From contig JAQCIQ010000002.1 of NCBI GenBank assembly GCA_027592025.1, forward strand, positions 88,001 to 152,000: a DNA stretch of 64,000 nt, written 5' to 3'. The translations under genes were made by a program, and so were the position numbers. Shown here one piece after another: positions 45,499 through 55,284 of this stretch (position 1 is its first letter; each line of letters begins with the position of its first letter). Below the pieces are notes generated by a model. It had not been told where the DNA came from, did not search any database, and was given only the letters and a program-made list of their open reading frames with translations. This DNA is from Bacteroidota bacterium (GTDB lineage: Bacteria > Bacteroidota > Bacteroidia > Flavobacteriales > Flavobacteriaceae).

Positions 45499-48400
45499 TT
45501 ACAGTTTGACCAGTTTTTCAAATTTCGTAGCCGTTGAACCTGTTAATGAAGACCGCACAGTAAGCTTATAAACATAAACACCTTTGCCTATAAAATCACC
45601 AAAATCATCGGTCCCATCCCAAGTTATGTCACGAGAAAGTGCACTATTGGCTTTGCCGTCTCCACTCGATTGTCCGTGAAGGGTCTTAACCAACTTTCCT
45701 GAAATCGAAAAAATTTGTACCATGATGTCTAGTGGCTCAGAACTGTTGTGGTTGAACCAAAATTCGGTGTAATTGATGAACGGATTGGGATAATTCAAAA
45801 CATGGTCAATGACTAATCCATCGTTTTCGTCGTAAACGACAAAGCGTATTTCTGCCTCAGACGAGTTATTGTAAACGTCCCAAGCCTTGAGTTTTAGTAG
45901 GTGCTCCCCAGGATCAAGGTCTCTAAACGGATAGTTTACTGTTCCATTTTGGAAATCGTCTTGGTTGGCGACGTAGTAGTCATTCAGATTGAAAGCATTG
46001 GCCTGATCGCCATCCAATGTAGCCAAGATGTCGTGTCCCACTCCCCCAATGGTGTTGATGCCATTCAAGTCGAATAAGTTGACCAATAGAGTTGGATTTT
46101 CATTGGTAATACCTCCGGAAATAAAGCTCTCATCGTTCATAAAAAGGTTGATCGTCGGGCCCACATTATCCTGACTCGCATTCGGATTTATACCACCAAT
46201 TCTAACCGACAAATCAGCACCTGTATGATCGTTCAATTGCACTTCTTCTTTGGCATAAAAACTGACTTTACCTGTTCCCTCTGCAATCTGAATGTCTCGA
46301 GGCACAACAAATGAGAAGTCGAAAACGCCGTTTGAGATTGATGCTTGGCCTTTGAAAATAGTTGACCCCAGGGTTTCAAAGTCGAGCAATAACAAGTTAC
46401 CCGAAGAGTCGGTTGTGCCGTCATTGCCTAAGGTTGACCTTTCAACCAATTTATCATAAATGGTGGCAGTTAGCTGTCCATTATAATTGGACAAGATATT
46501 ACCGCTTTGATCGACGACTTCTCCTTTTAAGGTCGCTAAATCAAGAGCTCTTAACATCTCTGTGTTTCCAGAAACTGGAGTTCCATTGATGTGTGTCAAT
46601 TTGATTTCGGGTTTTGGCAGCGCAAGTTTCATAGCGGGATCTCCTATGAAAAAGACCAGTCTTCTTTGATTCACACCACTTAAACTTGGGCTTGTTTTAG
46701 TAAGTCTAAGTGCCTCAGCCATTGAAACATTTTCTGGCGCACCGTTGATCCCAAAGAGATAGTCTTGAAGTTTAACGTTAAACAAAACCCCGACATTGAG
46801 AAAAATACGTCTTGTTGTGGTTAACATGCCAATAGCACCACCTTTTGAATTCCAATACAAGTACTCTCCAGCCGTTGGACGATTGGGATTATCGAATTTG
46901 GTATACTCACAGGTAACCGTGACGAAACAGTTCAGTTTGCATTCGTTTTTCAGCTCTTTGGCATTGAGAATGTCAAATATGCGCTCGCCAGCTAAGCCAT
47001 CTTCACCGCCATGACCAAAATAATTGACTACCAAAGCCCCCAATTCAATGGCATCAAAAATGGCTTTGTTCACGGCAGGGTATCGCTCTCCTCCCGAAGA
47101 AGACTCTTGTACAAAGGCATCTGAATGAATTTTTGTAACATTCATTTGTGGCTTTTGAGAAGACACCATGTCTCCAATTATATTGGTGGTGTTTTCCAAA
47201 TCGAATTCGGAAGAAGCATCGACATCGTCAGATATGACTACCACCTGATTTCTCCAACTGCCATAAGCTGCCTCCGTGTAATAGGATGCGATTTTATCGA
47301 CAAGAGTTTTTGCCCGCTGCGGAGTGTCGGCCAAAATTCGACCAATGGCAATATCCAACTGATCAGCGTTAGCCATTAAGCCTTCACCCAAATCCATCAT
47401 GCCAAAAAAATCATCAGACACAAACGAGCTGACCGCATTAAAGCTGTTGTAAGAATACCACGAAGGAACGATGTTGTTGTTATTGCTGATGCGGTCTTTA
47501 TAGTCAAAACTGCCATCCCCAAACAAGCAAACATATTTGAGTCTCTTTGTTGGATCTATTGGCCGGTCATAAACATATTTGACAAAGTTCCGTATAGCCG
47601 CAATATCTGGATTGCCAGTATTAAATTCTTTGTAAATGTCACTGAGTAATACTACCTTGACATTTAAGTCAGAACGACTGCGATGAATATCAGCCAATCT
47701 TTCGGCCTGAAACTGCATGTCTTCTCGAGTAAGAATAAGGTATTCAACATCCTCAAGCTCATTAGAATTGTCCTGAAAAATGGTGCCTTTAAGATTTATA
47801 GTACTGACTGATGAATTCGATAATCTCTGAGGCACTAAAAAGTTTTGCGGTGCAACGGTCAGAAATAATTTATCCTCTTGAGCTACAGTTTTGAAAGTGA
47901 GACTACCCGAAGTATTGCTGTTTTCTAGTTCTTTAATATTCTCAATATCCGAAACATCCCAAAGCGACACAACTGATGAGGAATTGTCAAGAGTAAGCGA
48001 AACCACCTGATTGTTTTGAGAACTGCTTTTGGTGTTGAAAAATAAACTTTCCCCAGTATAGGTCAATGATCGCTTAGCCGCAATACTGATATAGTCTAAA
48101 TAGCCTGTTGAAGCAGGGTTTCCATTGTCATTATAACTTAGTCCAATGGTTACTCCCGATCCAGGCAATACCTTCTGTACTGCCAATTCACTTCCTGACG
48201 CAAGATTACTTGACTGACTATTATTTCCCATAAAGCTGAGCTGCCCGATAGCGGTATTGTTGAGCATGATAGACATGGTCGTATTGACTTCGGAAGTTGC
48301 TGCGGCCAAAACCTTGATTTCTGCTAATTCCCCTGAAATTAGGTTGGGGAAATTAAACGTGAAATCCTGCTGCGCGTCGAAATCAAAGCGCTCTCCAAAC

Positions 48401-49344
48401 CAACGTCTTCCCATATTTGCCAAATTATATTCGTCCAATTCGTGAAATTGATAATCGACGAAGGAGGTCAGCGATTGATTTGCAGGGGCAACGGGCTCGA
48501 TATAGGAGCTAACCCTTAATCCATTGTTCCCTCCTACGTGTAAATAATAGATGGTTTGATTAGTATAGGCGTTAATGTGCGTGTGACTTTCTTGATCATA
48601 TGACGCTGCTCGGCCATAAAAAAGAACATAGTCGTCGGGGTTAAAAACACCGTCATCTTCCCCTATTACCTTTATGGCGTTTTCAATGGGATCCATTGGT
48701 GAATTGGGCAGATTTTCTAGTGGCAACATGTGGCCACCATATCCGTAAATTTTAATGGTCCGAGGGTCCAAGCCAGTCACATTAACTCCCAATGACTGAA
48801 GAAAATCCCTATTCAACTTGTAAATACCACTTTGATCAATGGTAAATCTAAACCAACCCCCTTGAGACAGCACCGAATTATAAACGGAAATTGACCTTTG
48901 ATTTACAGGTTGTGGCGAGGTTTGATAAGAAACCGAGAATGATGTAATTCTTTCGTAACCGTTTGGAGTTTTAATGATGGGTGACAGCTCCAATAGCAGT
49001 CCTGATTGACCTCTTGAATTGGTCTGTTTTAAACTGAATTCTAACTGTTGTGGAATGGCAGAAACTGACAGATCGAAAAGCTCATTTTGGCTTATAGAAG
49101 AAGTTGTAATTCCTGAAATTCTAACAGAGTTTGGCTGGAGCAAAGCCGTTTCTTCCCATTGAGACACAAAGTGTAAATTCTCACCATCAAAATCAAAATT
49201 GCCCTCATTAAAATTGGGCACTTTCAGGTTTGAAATCCCGTTATTTAGCGTTTTTGGCGCATCCCATGAAATCACAAAATCACGTTGCTGTGCAAAGACG
49301 GTTTCAAAAAAACAAATAGCCAGGAGAAAATAAATCGATCGCAT
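45499..49344 (-). CDS. porU: Type IX secretion system sortase PorU
   Basis: Surface peptidase of the C25 (gingipain) family that cleaves the C-terminal signal of type IX cargo and attaches it to the cell surface. The ATG at 49344 gives 1281 aa with a signal peptide (MRSIYFLLAICFFETVFAQ). The C25 catalytic pair is His778 in NYFGHGGEDG and Cys812 in TVTCEYTKFDNP, followed by TAGEYLYWNSKGGAIGMLTTTR. The C-terminal about 80 residues form a type A sorting-like domain (YPNPF...IFSISGKLVKTL), as PorU homologues have. Divergent from gldJ, upstream of porV. Confidence 0.95.
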   Translation of the reverse strand: MRSIYFLLAICFFETVFAQQRDFVISWDAPKTLNNGISNLKVPNFNEGNFDFDGENLHFVSQWEETALLQPNSVRISGITTSSISQNELFDLSVSAIPQQLEFSLKQTNSRGQSGLLLELSPIIKTPNGYERITSFSVSYQTSPQPVNQRSISVYNSVLSQGGWFRFTIDQSGIYKLNRDFLQSLGVNVTGLDPRTIKIYGYGGHMLPLENLPNSPMDPIENAIKVIGEDDGVFNPDDYVLFYGRAASYDQESHTHINAYTNQTIYYLHVGGNNGLRVSSYIEPVAPANQSLTSFVDYQFHELDEYNLANMGRRWFGERFDFDAQQDFTFNFPNLISGELAEIKVLAAATSEVNTTMSIMLNNTAIGQLSFMGNNSQSSNLASGSELAVQKVLPGSGVTIGLSYNDNGNPASTGYLDYISIAAKRSLTYTGESLFFNTKSSSQNNQVVSLTLDNSSSVVSLWDVSDIENIKELENSNTSGSLTFKTVAQEDKLFLTVAPQNFLVPQRLSNSSVSTINLKGTIFQDNSNELEDVEYLILTREDMQFQAERLADIHRSRSDLNVKVVLLSDIYKEFNTGNPDIAAIRNFVKYVYDRPIDPTKRLKYVCLFGDGSFDYKDRISNNNNIVPSWYSYNSFNAVSSFVSDDFFGMMDLGEGLMANADQLDIAIGRILADTPQRAKTLVDKIASYYTEAAYGSWRNQVVVISDDVDASSEFDLENTTNIIGDMVSSQKPQMNVTKIHSDAFVQESSSGGERYPAVNKAIFDAIELGALVVNYFGHGGEDGLAGERIFDILNAKELKNECKLNCFVTVTCEYTKFDNPNRPTAGEYLYWNSKGGAIGMLTTTRRIFLNVGVLFNVKLQDYLFGINGAPENVSMAEALRLTKTSPSLSGVNQRRLVFFIGDPAMKLALPKPEIKLTHINGTPVSGNTEMLRALDLATLKGEVVDQSGNILSNYNGQLTATIYDKLVERSTLGNDGTTDSSGNLLLLDFETLGSTIFKGQASISNGVFDFSFVVPRDIQIAEGTGKVSFYAKEEVQLNDHTGADLSVRIGGINPNASQDNVGPTINLFMNDESFISGGITNENPTLLVNLFDLNGINTIGGVGHDILATLDGDQANAFNLNDYYVANQDDFQNGTVNYPFRDLDPGEHLLKLKAWDVYNNSSEAEIRFVVYDENDGLVIDHVLNYPNPFINYTEFWFNHNSSEPLDIMVQIFSISGKLVKTLHGQSSGDGKANSALSRDITWDGTDDFGDFIGKGVYVYKLTVRSSLTGSTATKFEKLVKL

Positions 49345-49504
49345 AGACAAACAACGCAAATAAATGGCGCATTAGTATAATGGCAAGATATGTAATAAAT
49401 GCCTTTTCTGCGCGTTAGTATAGACGTGAAACAAGTAAAAAATCATTTTAAATTTAAATGGTTGTTTTGTGTATCAATATTATTAAATTGCAAATCGTTT
49501 AATT

Positions 49505-49510
49505 GAGGAG
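49505..49510 (+). promoter_or_regulatory. Shine-Dalgarno site of gldJ
   Basis: GAGGAG, 6 bases before the ATG at 49517. A clear Shine-Dalgarno site is uncommon in this genome and fixes the first of two close ATGs as the start. Confidence 0.6.
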
Positions 49511-49516
49511 CATATC

Positions 49517-51178
49517 ATGCATATGAAAAAATACATTTCGATCAAAAACCTAGTGATTATAATGGTTGCGATGACAGTGATCAGTTGTAAGAACTCATCT
49601 GGTTCGAGCAATGTTTCTAGTGCAACTGGATTCAAAATCAACGATAAACTGGGAGGATTTCAGTATAATACGAAATTCAAAGGTCAAGAAGCAAGTCCAG
49701 GGATGGTATTTATAGAGGGCGGTACCTTTACCAAAGGTCGTGTTCAAGATGACCCCATGCACGACTGGAACAACTCTCCGAATCAGCAGCACGTGCAATC
49801 TTTTTACATGGACGAAAATGAGGTCACCAATTTAATGTATCTCGAATACCTCGATTGGTTAAAACGGATTTTCCCTCCAAGCGAAGCCAATTATAAAAAT
49901 ATTTATCAAGGCGCAGTTCCAGACACTTTGGTTTGGAGAAGCCAACTAGGGTTTAACGAAGAAATGGTAGAAAACTACCTAAGACACCCTGCCTATGCGC
50001 TTTATCCTGTAGTCGGAGTTAGCTGGATACAAGCAACGGAATTCGCAAACTGGAGAACTGACCGGGTCAATGAGGCTAACCTTGAAATGGCTGGATATTT
50101 GAAAAAAGACGCCAAAATTACTGACGTTAACAGTGGGCAGACTTTCAATACTCAAACTTACCTCAACGCTCCAACTCAGACTTATGGTGGTAACACCGAA
50201 ATCATGCAAGGAAAGCGCAACACTAGAGATTCTTCTGGTGTTTATGCCTCAAGAGAAACAGGAGTGCTTAGCCCCTCTTATAGATTGCCAACTGAAACAG
50301 AATGGGAATTTGGCGCATTGGGCATGTCCGATTTGAGAGATTACAACGTATATCGAGGCAGAAAGAAATACCCATGGGATGGTCAGTACACTAGAACTGG
50401 GAATCGCCAAACTCGTGGAGACCAATTGGCCAATTTCAAACAAAGCAAAGGAGACTATGGCGGTATTGCAGGTTGGTCCGATGATGGTGCCGATATAACT
50501 GCACCAGTGAAATCTTACGAACCTAACGACTATGGCCTTTATGATATGGCAGGTAACGTGGCAGAATGGGTTGCTGATGTCTATCGTCCAATAGTAGATG
50601 ATGAGTTTAGCGATTTTAACTATTATCGCGGTAACAAGTTTACAAAAAATGCGATCAACGCTGATGGTACAGTAAAAATTATTAAAGAATCGGAAGTAGT
50701 CTATGATACATTGAGTACTGGTAAAACAGTGGCTCGAGAGCTTCCAGGGGAAATCGCGCAGGTTCCAGTTGACGAAAATGAAACTTATTTGAGAACACAA
50801 TTCAGTCAAAGTGACAACCGCAATTTCCGTGATGGCGATTTGCGTTCTTTGAGATTTCCAGACGACTACGATCCGAACAGTCCTAATCAAGTCGACAAGA
50901 GCTCGACCAGTACAATGTACAATTCACCTCAACAAAAAGCGCAGATCGTCAATGACACCTTGCAACGCAAGTGGGACGATTCTGATAAAAGAAATTCTTT
51001 AATCAACGATCGCGTCAGAGTGTTCAAAGGCGGGTCATGGAAAGATAGGGCATATTGGCTCGATCCAGCGCAACGCCGATTCTTCCCTGAAGAAATGGCT
51101 ACTGATTATATCGGCTTCCGATGTGCCATGTCGAGAGTTGGCCCAAAATCAGACTCAAAACGCAAACGAAGAAATTAA
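49517..51178 (+). CDS. gldJ: Gliding motility lipoprotein GldJ
   Basis: Lipoprotein needed for gliding and type IX secretion in Flavobacterium. The 553-aa product has a lipoprotein signal with lipobox Cys24 (VISCKNSS) and an FGE-sulfatase (SUMF1-like) fold: GMVFIEGGTFTKG, VVGVSWIQATEFANWRT, YRLPTETEWEFGA, YDMAGNVAEWVADVY and VFKGGSWKDRAYW. Inserted loops relative to the enzyme family, and the GldJ-type ending RCAMSRVGPK, fit GldJ rather than GldK. Divergent from porU; murF follows after a terminator. Confidence 0.94.
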   Translation: MHMKKYISIKNLVIIMVAMTVISCKNSSGSSNVSSATGFKINDKLGGFQYNTKFKGQEASPGMVFIEGGTFTKGRVQDDPMHDWNNSPNQQHVQSFYMDENEVTNLMYLEYLDWLKRIFPPSEANYKNIYQGAVPDTLVWRSQLGFNEEMVENYLRHPAYALYPVVGVSWIQATEFANWRTDRVNEANLEMAGYLKKDAKITDVNSGQTFNTQTYLNAPTQTYGGNTEIMQGKRNTRDSSGVYASRETGVLSPSYRLPTETEWEFGALGMSDLRDYNVYRGRKKYPWDGQYTRTGNRQTRGDQLANFKQSKGDYGGIAGWSDDGADITAPVKSYEPNDYGLYDMAGNVAEWVADVYRPIVDDEFSDFNYYRGNKFTKNAINADGTVKIIKESEVVYDTLSTGKTVARELPGEIAQVPVDENETYLRTQFSQSDNRNFRDGDLRSLRFPDDYDPNSPNQVDKSSTSTMYNSPQQKAQIVNDTLQRKWDDSDKRNSLINDRVRVFKGGSWKDRAYWLDPAQRRFFPEEMATDYIGFRCAMSRVGPKSDSKRKRRN

Positions 51179-51195
51179 TTTAATTAATCATCACC

Positions 51196-51227
51196 AAAAA
51201 AAGTCTCAACTCTGTTGGGACTTTTTT
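51196..51227 (+). terminator. Terminator between gldJ and murF
   Basis: Stem AAGTCTCAAC with GTTGGGACTT (one G-U pair) around TCT, flanked by an A-run and a T-run. It separates gldJ from murF although both run the same way 60 bases apart. Confidence 0.85.
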
Positions 51228-51238
51228 ATTACTTTTAA

Positions 51239-52513
51239 ATGATGGACATTAAGACGCTTCATGGCTTGTTCCTTTCGCATCCTTCTGTTTTTACAGACAG
51301 CAGAAAGGTAATCGATGGTGGAATTTTCTTTGCCCTCAAAGGGGAGCGTTTCAACGGCAATCAGTTTGCGATCTCATCAATAGAATATGGAGCAGCCTAT
51401 GCTGTTGTGGACGAGCCTGTGGACCATCCTCAGTGTATTCAGGTTGAAGACGTTCTAAAAACTCTTCAAGACTTGGCGCATTTTCACCGCGTTTTCTTAG
51501 GACTGCCAATTGTGGCAATTACTGGAAGCAATGGCAAAACCACTACTAAAGAATTGCTTTTCGCAGTACTTAGTCAAAAATATAAAACCAAAGCGACCCT
51601 AGGCAATCTCAACAATCATATTGGAGTTCCACTTACCCTGTTAAGTATGGACTCGTCAACAGAAATGGGGATTGTAGAAATGGGCGCAAACCACATTGGA
51701 GAAATTGCCTCCTTGTGCGCAATTGCTGCTCCTGACTTTGGTTACATCACCAATTTTGGCAAAGCCCACTTGGAAGGATTTGGCAGCATTGAAGGTGTCA
51801 TCAAAGGGAAATCGGAACTATACGAGGATCTGAAAAAGCGTCAAAAATTGATTTTTTTAAATTCTTCTGATGCCTTACAAGTTGATCTATTAAAAGAATA
51901 TCCGAATACTTATCGTTTTGGCACACTGCCGTCAGACCATTGCCAAATTTCAAATTGCACTTCTTCAACTGTTTGCGCCACATATGACCAATTGAAAATT
52001 CAAACCCAACTCATTGGTGCGTATAACTTCAATAATTTAGCAGCCGCAACTGCGGTTGGATCGTTCTTTGAAATCCAGTCTGATTTAATAGCATCGGCGA
52101 TAGCGGGTTATCAACCTCAAAATAACCGTTCACAACTCATTATAAGCAAGGATAACACGATTATTTTGGACGCCTACAATGCTAATCCAACAAGCATGCA
52201 AGCCGCCTTGGATAACCTGGCACAAACTGAAAACTCGAAAAAAGTGGTTATATTGGGAGACATGCTCGAACTAGGCGATGCAAGCGAAATCGAACACCAA
52301 TGCATTGCTGATCTGGTTGAGTCTATGCAACTTTTCGCAGCCTATTTTGTTGGACCACAATTCTTCAAAACCAATACTGCCTCTGCCATCAAATTCGAGT
52401 CAATCGATACTTTAAAAAAACATCTTGAAGCGAATCCTTTGCTTCAATCGGTTGTACTTATCAAGGGGTCGCGAGGAATGGCATTGGAGCGATTAATTCC
52501 TTTGATTCATTAG
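51239..52513 (+). CDS. murF: UDP-N-acetylmuramoyl-tripeptide--D-alanyl-D-alanine ligase
   Basis: Adds D-Ala-D-Ala to the peptidoglycan precursor. The 424-aa product has the Mur-ligase N-terminal domain (FTDSRKV, GGIFFALKGERFNG), the ATP loop GSNGKTTTK at 96-104, EMGANHIGEI and the C-terminal LDAYNANPTSM, the MurF hallmark. Two ATGs in tandem (51239 and 51242). The gldJ-murF order recurs in Flavobacteria. Its transcript must start between the terminator and the ATG or come by readthrough. Confidence 0.96.
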   Translation: MMDIKTLHGLFLSHPSVFTDSRKVIDGGIFFALKGERFNGNQFAISSIEYGAAYAVVDEPVDHPQCIQVEDVLKTLQDLAHFHRVFLGLPIVAITGSNGKTTTKELLFAVLSQKYKTKATLGNLNNHIGVPLTLLSMDSSTEMGIVEMGANHIGEIASLCAIAAPDFGYITNFGKAHLEGFGSIEGVIKGKSELYEDLKKRQKLIFLNSSDALQVDLLKEYPNTYRFGTLPSDHCQISNCTSSTVCATYDQLKIQTQLIGAYNFNNLAAATAVGSFFEIQSDLIASAIAGYQPQNNRSQLIISKDNTIILDAYNANPTSMQAALDNLAQTENSKKVVILGDMLELGDASEIEHQCIADLVESMQLFAAYFVGPQFFKTNTASAIKFESIDTLKKHLEANPLLQSVVLIKGSRGMALERLIPLIH

Positions 52514-52533
52514 AAACGCAGGCTGGATAGATA

Positions 52534-52562
52534 AAATAAAAAAAGCCTCAAAACGAGGCTTT
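52534..52562. terminator. Terminator between murF and tRNA-Val(GAC)
   Basis: Stem AAGCCTC with GAGGCTT around a 5-base loop. The minus strand has a strong T-run, ending the tRNA transcript; in the plus direction the T-run is weak but may end murF. Confidence 0.85.
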
Positions 52563-52577
52563 ACTATTTTTAAATTG

Positions 52578-52652
52578 TGGGTCATACTGGATTCGAACCA
52601 GTGACTTCTACCCTGTCAAGGTAACACTCTGAACCAACTGAGTTAATGACCC
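52578..52652 (-). tRNA. tRNA-Val, anticodon GAC
   Basis: A 75-base cloverleaf: 7-bp acceptor stem GGGTCAT/ATGACCC with discriminator A, D-arm with CTCAGTTGG, anticodon stem TTACC/GGTAG with loop TTGACAG (anticodon GAC), T-loop GTTCGAATC. The CCA end is not encoded. Reads valine codons GTC/GTT. Confidence 0.95.
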
Positions 52653-52675
52653 AATACAAACAGAACTACTGTAAC

Positions 52676-52700
52676 TGAAAAAACCGCTAAAAGCGGTTCT
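52676..52700 (-). terminator. Terminator between the two tRNA-Val genes
   Basis: On the minus strand: stem AACCGCT/AGCGGTT with a 3-base loop and a run of T. It ends the transcript of tRNA-Val(TAC) before tRNA-Val(GAC). Confidence 0.8.
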
Positions 52701-52705
52701 TAAAG

Positions 52706-52780
52706 TGGGCGCTGAGGGATTCGAACCCCCGACCCCTTGGGTGTAAACCAAGTGCTCTGAACCAACTGAGCTAAGCGCCC
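52706..52780 (-). tRNA. tRNA-Val, anticodon TAC
   Basis: A 75-base cloverleaf: acceptor GGGCGCT/AGCGCCC with discriminator A, anticodon stem CTTGG/CCAAG with loop TTTACAC (anticodon TAC), T-loop GTTCGAATC. CCA not encoded. Reads GTA/GTG. The 321 bases between murF and folC hold only these two tRNAs and their terminators. Confidence 0.96.
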
Positions 52781-52834
52781 CTCAAGGGTTGGACGGCAAA
52801 TATAAACTCAAATATTGGAGTAGCAAATATTATT

Positions 52835-54052
52835 CTAAATAATTTCAGCTACCACAAAATTACTTCCACAAATTAGAATCAAATCATCAGTGTTTGCAAC
52901 TGTTTGGGCTGACTCTAGGGCAGCCCCTACACTACCGCAAGACTGAGCTTCTAGACCCTGTTCCTGTAAATAAGTGCTCAAACTGTCCGAAGACAAGGCT
53001 CTTGCATTGTCTGCACGACAGCAAAAATAGCTGCCATCGGTCGGCAAAAGGTGTACTATACTGTCTAAATCCTTGTCTTTCATCACTCCGAAAACAACCA
53101 ATAATCGTCCAAAAGCCATGTTTTTTACTTGATCAAAAAGGACGCGAATGCCATCGGCATTGTGAGCCACGTCGCAATACACAGCGGGTTGTTGGGATAA
53201 TTGTTGCCATCTTCCCAAAAACTGAGTGCTTGAGACTACACTTTTAAAACCTTCAACCATTGCTTGTTCGGGAATTTTCCAATGGAGTCTTTTCAATTCA
53301 TAAATGGCAGCTGCAGCCGTTCTCACATTGAATCTTTGGTAGCTTCCTTTGAGGTCACAGTCATAGACTGGAAGATCAAATTCTGAAGCAAATAGGATGG
53401 CTGCATTCATTTTGGACGCCTGATTTTCAAAAACTTCTTTTGTCTCTATTGTGTATTCACCAATGACTACTGGAACGTTAGGTTTAATGATTCCTGCCTT
53501 TTCAAAAGCAATTTCGGGTAAAGTATGCCCTAAAAATTTAGTGTGATCTAGGCCAATATTTGTAATCACCGACAATATAGGAAGGATGACATTGGTGGCA
53601 TCCAAACGTCCGCCTAAACCGACTTCGATGACTGCCACATCCACTTGATGCTTGGCAAAAGTATCGAAAGCCATGGCAACGGTGAGTTCAAAGAAGGAAA
53701 GTTGCTGCTCTCTGATATACTTGAGGTTAGTTTGAACGAATTCGACAACTTCGTCTTCAGAAATCGGAGAACCACTGATTTTAATGCGCTCCCTAAAGTC
53801 CTTCAAATGTGGAGAAGTATAAAGTCCTACTTTAAAACCTGCGGCCTGAAGAACCGAGCTGAGCATATGGCTTGTAGAACCTTTGCCATTGGTACCAGCC
53901 ACATGAATAGAAGGGAAATTATTCTGCGGTTGCTTGAGGTGATCGCAAAATTGAGAAATGTTATTTAAATTTTTAAATAAGGCTCTAGAACCTTGAAGCT
54001 GATAGTTCGGCAATTGAGCAAAAAGCCAGTCAGTAGTTTCTTTATAAGTCAT
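52835..54052 (-). CDS. folC: Folylpolyglutamate synthase/dihydrofolate synthase
   Basis: Mur-ligase-like enzyme that glutamylates dihydropteroate and folates. The 405-aa product has the ATP loop GTNGKGSTSH (53-62), the folate-site region YTSPHLKDFRERI, the block VGLGGRLDATN and DVAHNADGIR near the C-terminus. Normal length. Its ATG directly abuts the stop of the TonB-like gene (no gap), so it is the last gene of the exbB-exbD-TonB-folC operon. Confidence 0.95.
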   Translation of the reverse strand: MTYKETTDWLFAQLPNYQLQGSRALFKNLNNISQFCDHLKQPQNNFPSIHVAGTNGKGSTSHMLSSVLQAAGFKVGLYTSPHLKDFRERIKISGSPISEDEVVEFVQTNLKYIREQQLSFFELTVAMAFDTFAKHQVDVAVIEVGLGGRLDATNVILPILSVITNIGLDHTKFLGHTLPEIAFEKAGIIKPNVPVVIGEYTIETKEVFENQASKMNAAILFASEFDLPVYDCDLKGSYQRFNVRTAAAAIYELKRLHWKIPEQAMVEGFKSVVSSTQFLGRWQQLSQQPAVYCDVAHNADGIRVLFDQVKNMAFGRLLVVFGVMKDKDLDSIVHLLPTDGSYFCCRADNARALSSDSLSTYLQEQGLEAQSCGSVGAALESAQTVANTDDLILICGSNFVVAEII

Positions 54053-54883
54053 TTACTGAGTCACGCTGAAATTAACAATCACAAATCCAATTTGGATTGG
54101 TGGCGCCTTGGGATCAGCGGACCAACGATAGGTTAGAGCCGTTTGTTCAGCCGCGTTGTAAAGACAAATATCGCCATTGGTGCCTTTTTTTCCTGGAATG
54201 GCCTTGACCACCTGTCCAGATCGATTGACTTGAATTTCCACTACAACAGTTCCTTCTTCGTCACAGTTTGGTTTGACTTTCGAATTGCTTGGCTTTCCTC
54301 GTCCGTTCAGTCCATAACCCACTCCTCCTTGTCCAGATCCTGTGATCCCAAAATACGCAGGAGCATAAGGATCGCCGTTTGGTTTGCCTTGGTCTGAGTT
54401 GCCATCTGTTATGCCTTGTCCAGACTGATTTGCACTTGGATTTTCAATTTTCCCTAACAGGTTGTCCAGTTTGGCCTTTTTTAAGTTTTGCTCAGACTCT
54501 AGTCTCGCTCTTTCCTCAGCCTCTTTTTTAGCCTTGGATTCTGCCAGTTTTTCAGCTTCAGAAGGTTGTTTGGGTTCTTTTTTAATCACCACATCTTCGG
54601 GCTTATCTTGAGTAATGACTTCTTCAGAATCGGTTGCCTGAGAAGACGCATTGCTCTCACTAGTTTTTTCTTGATTTGGGGTTAAATTTTCGGGGAGCAT
54701 ACTGGCTTGCTGCAACTTGCCTTCTCCAGTATCAGAAGTTCCGAAGTTCACAGTCAGTCCGTATTCTAAAGGTGGGTCTAAATAGGGCAATCCGAACAAA
54801 AACAACAATAACAACAGCAAGGTCATTATGGCTGCAGTTATTCTGGCTGACTTTTTTTCGTGAATTGTTTTAAAAAGGCTCAT
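54053..54883 (-). CDS. TonB-like energy transducer
   Basis: A 276-aa inner-membrane-anchored protein: one membrane segment at about 14-33 (LLLLLLFLFGLPYL), a long Lys/Glu/Pro/Ser-rich periplasmic linker (about 50-190) with coiled-coil character, and a C-terminal TonB/TolA-like fold (GTVVVEIQVNRSGQVV to VNFSVTQ). Directly after exbD (2-base gap), so it is the partner that carries proton-motive energy from ExbB/ExbD to outer-membrane transporters. Whether it acts as TonB or TolA cannot be decided here. Confidence 0.87.
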   Translation of the reverse strand: MSLFKTIHEKKSARITAAIMTLLLLLLFLFGLPYLDPPLEYGLTVNFGTSDTGEGKLQQASMLPENLTPNQEKTSESNASSQATDSEEVITQDKPEDVVIKKEPKQPSEAEKLAESKAKKEAEERARLESEQNLKKAKLDNLLGKIENPSANQSGQGITDGNSDQGKPNGDPYAPAYFGITGSGQGGVGYGLNGRGKPSNSKVKPNCDEEGTVVVEIQVNRSGQVVKAIPGKKGTNGDICLYNAAEQTALTYRWSADPKAPPIQIGFVIVNFSVTQ

Positions 54884-54885
54884 TA

Positions 54886-55275
54886 CTAAGGTTTTACAGC
54901 CAGTATAACTTTGAGTTTGTTTCGATTTGCAATGTCCATGACAAAAGCAACCTTGCTAATTGGCACTGATTCCTCGGCTCGTAAAGTCACTGTAGGATGT
55001 GTCTCTCCAGACATCGCATTGAGTAATTCCATTTCTAAGTTATTTTCTGCGACCGTTCGTTCGTCTATAAAAAACTGCAAATCCTTGGAAATGGTAACAG
55101 CTACCGAATTTTTATTGGTCGTTTTGCCTGTTGCACTGGGCAGCAGAACGTCAATGGCATTGGTGGTAACAAGGGTTGACGCCAACATAAAAAAGATCAG
55201 CAAAAGAAAAACAATATCCGTCATTGAGGACATATTGAACTCAGGTTTTACCTTATTTCTTCCTTCGATTTTCAT
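54886..55275 (-). CDS. exbD: Biopolymer transporter ExbD
   Basis: A 129-aa protein with the family layout: short cytoplasmic start, one membrane segment (about 18-38) with the ion-path aspartate in MSSMTDIVFLLLIFFML, and a periplasmic domain (DLQFFIDERTV, PTVTLRAEESVPI). Works with ExbB as the ion-driven motor for the TonB-like protein. 9 bases after exbB. Confidence 0.94.
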   Translation of the reverse strand: MKIEGRNKVKPEFNMSSMTDIVFLLLIFFMLASTLVTTNAIDVLLPSATGKTTNKNSVAVTISKDLQFFIDERTVAENNLEMELLNAMSGETHPTVTLRAEESVPISKVAFVMDIANRNKLKVILAVKP

Positions 55276-55284
55276 GAGGGTGTC

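Noticed and set aside
50249..50890. 213-codon open frame on the minus strand inside gldJ
   Set aside because: Shadow of the GldJ frame; its product has no recognisable motif.
52682..52698. Inverted repeat between the tRNAs as an attachment site or REP element
   Set aside because: A single hairpin with a T-run on the tRNA strand; a terminator explains it, and no integrase or partial tRNA copy is nearby.
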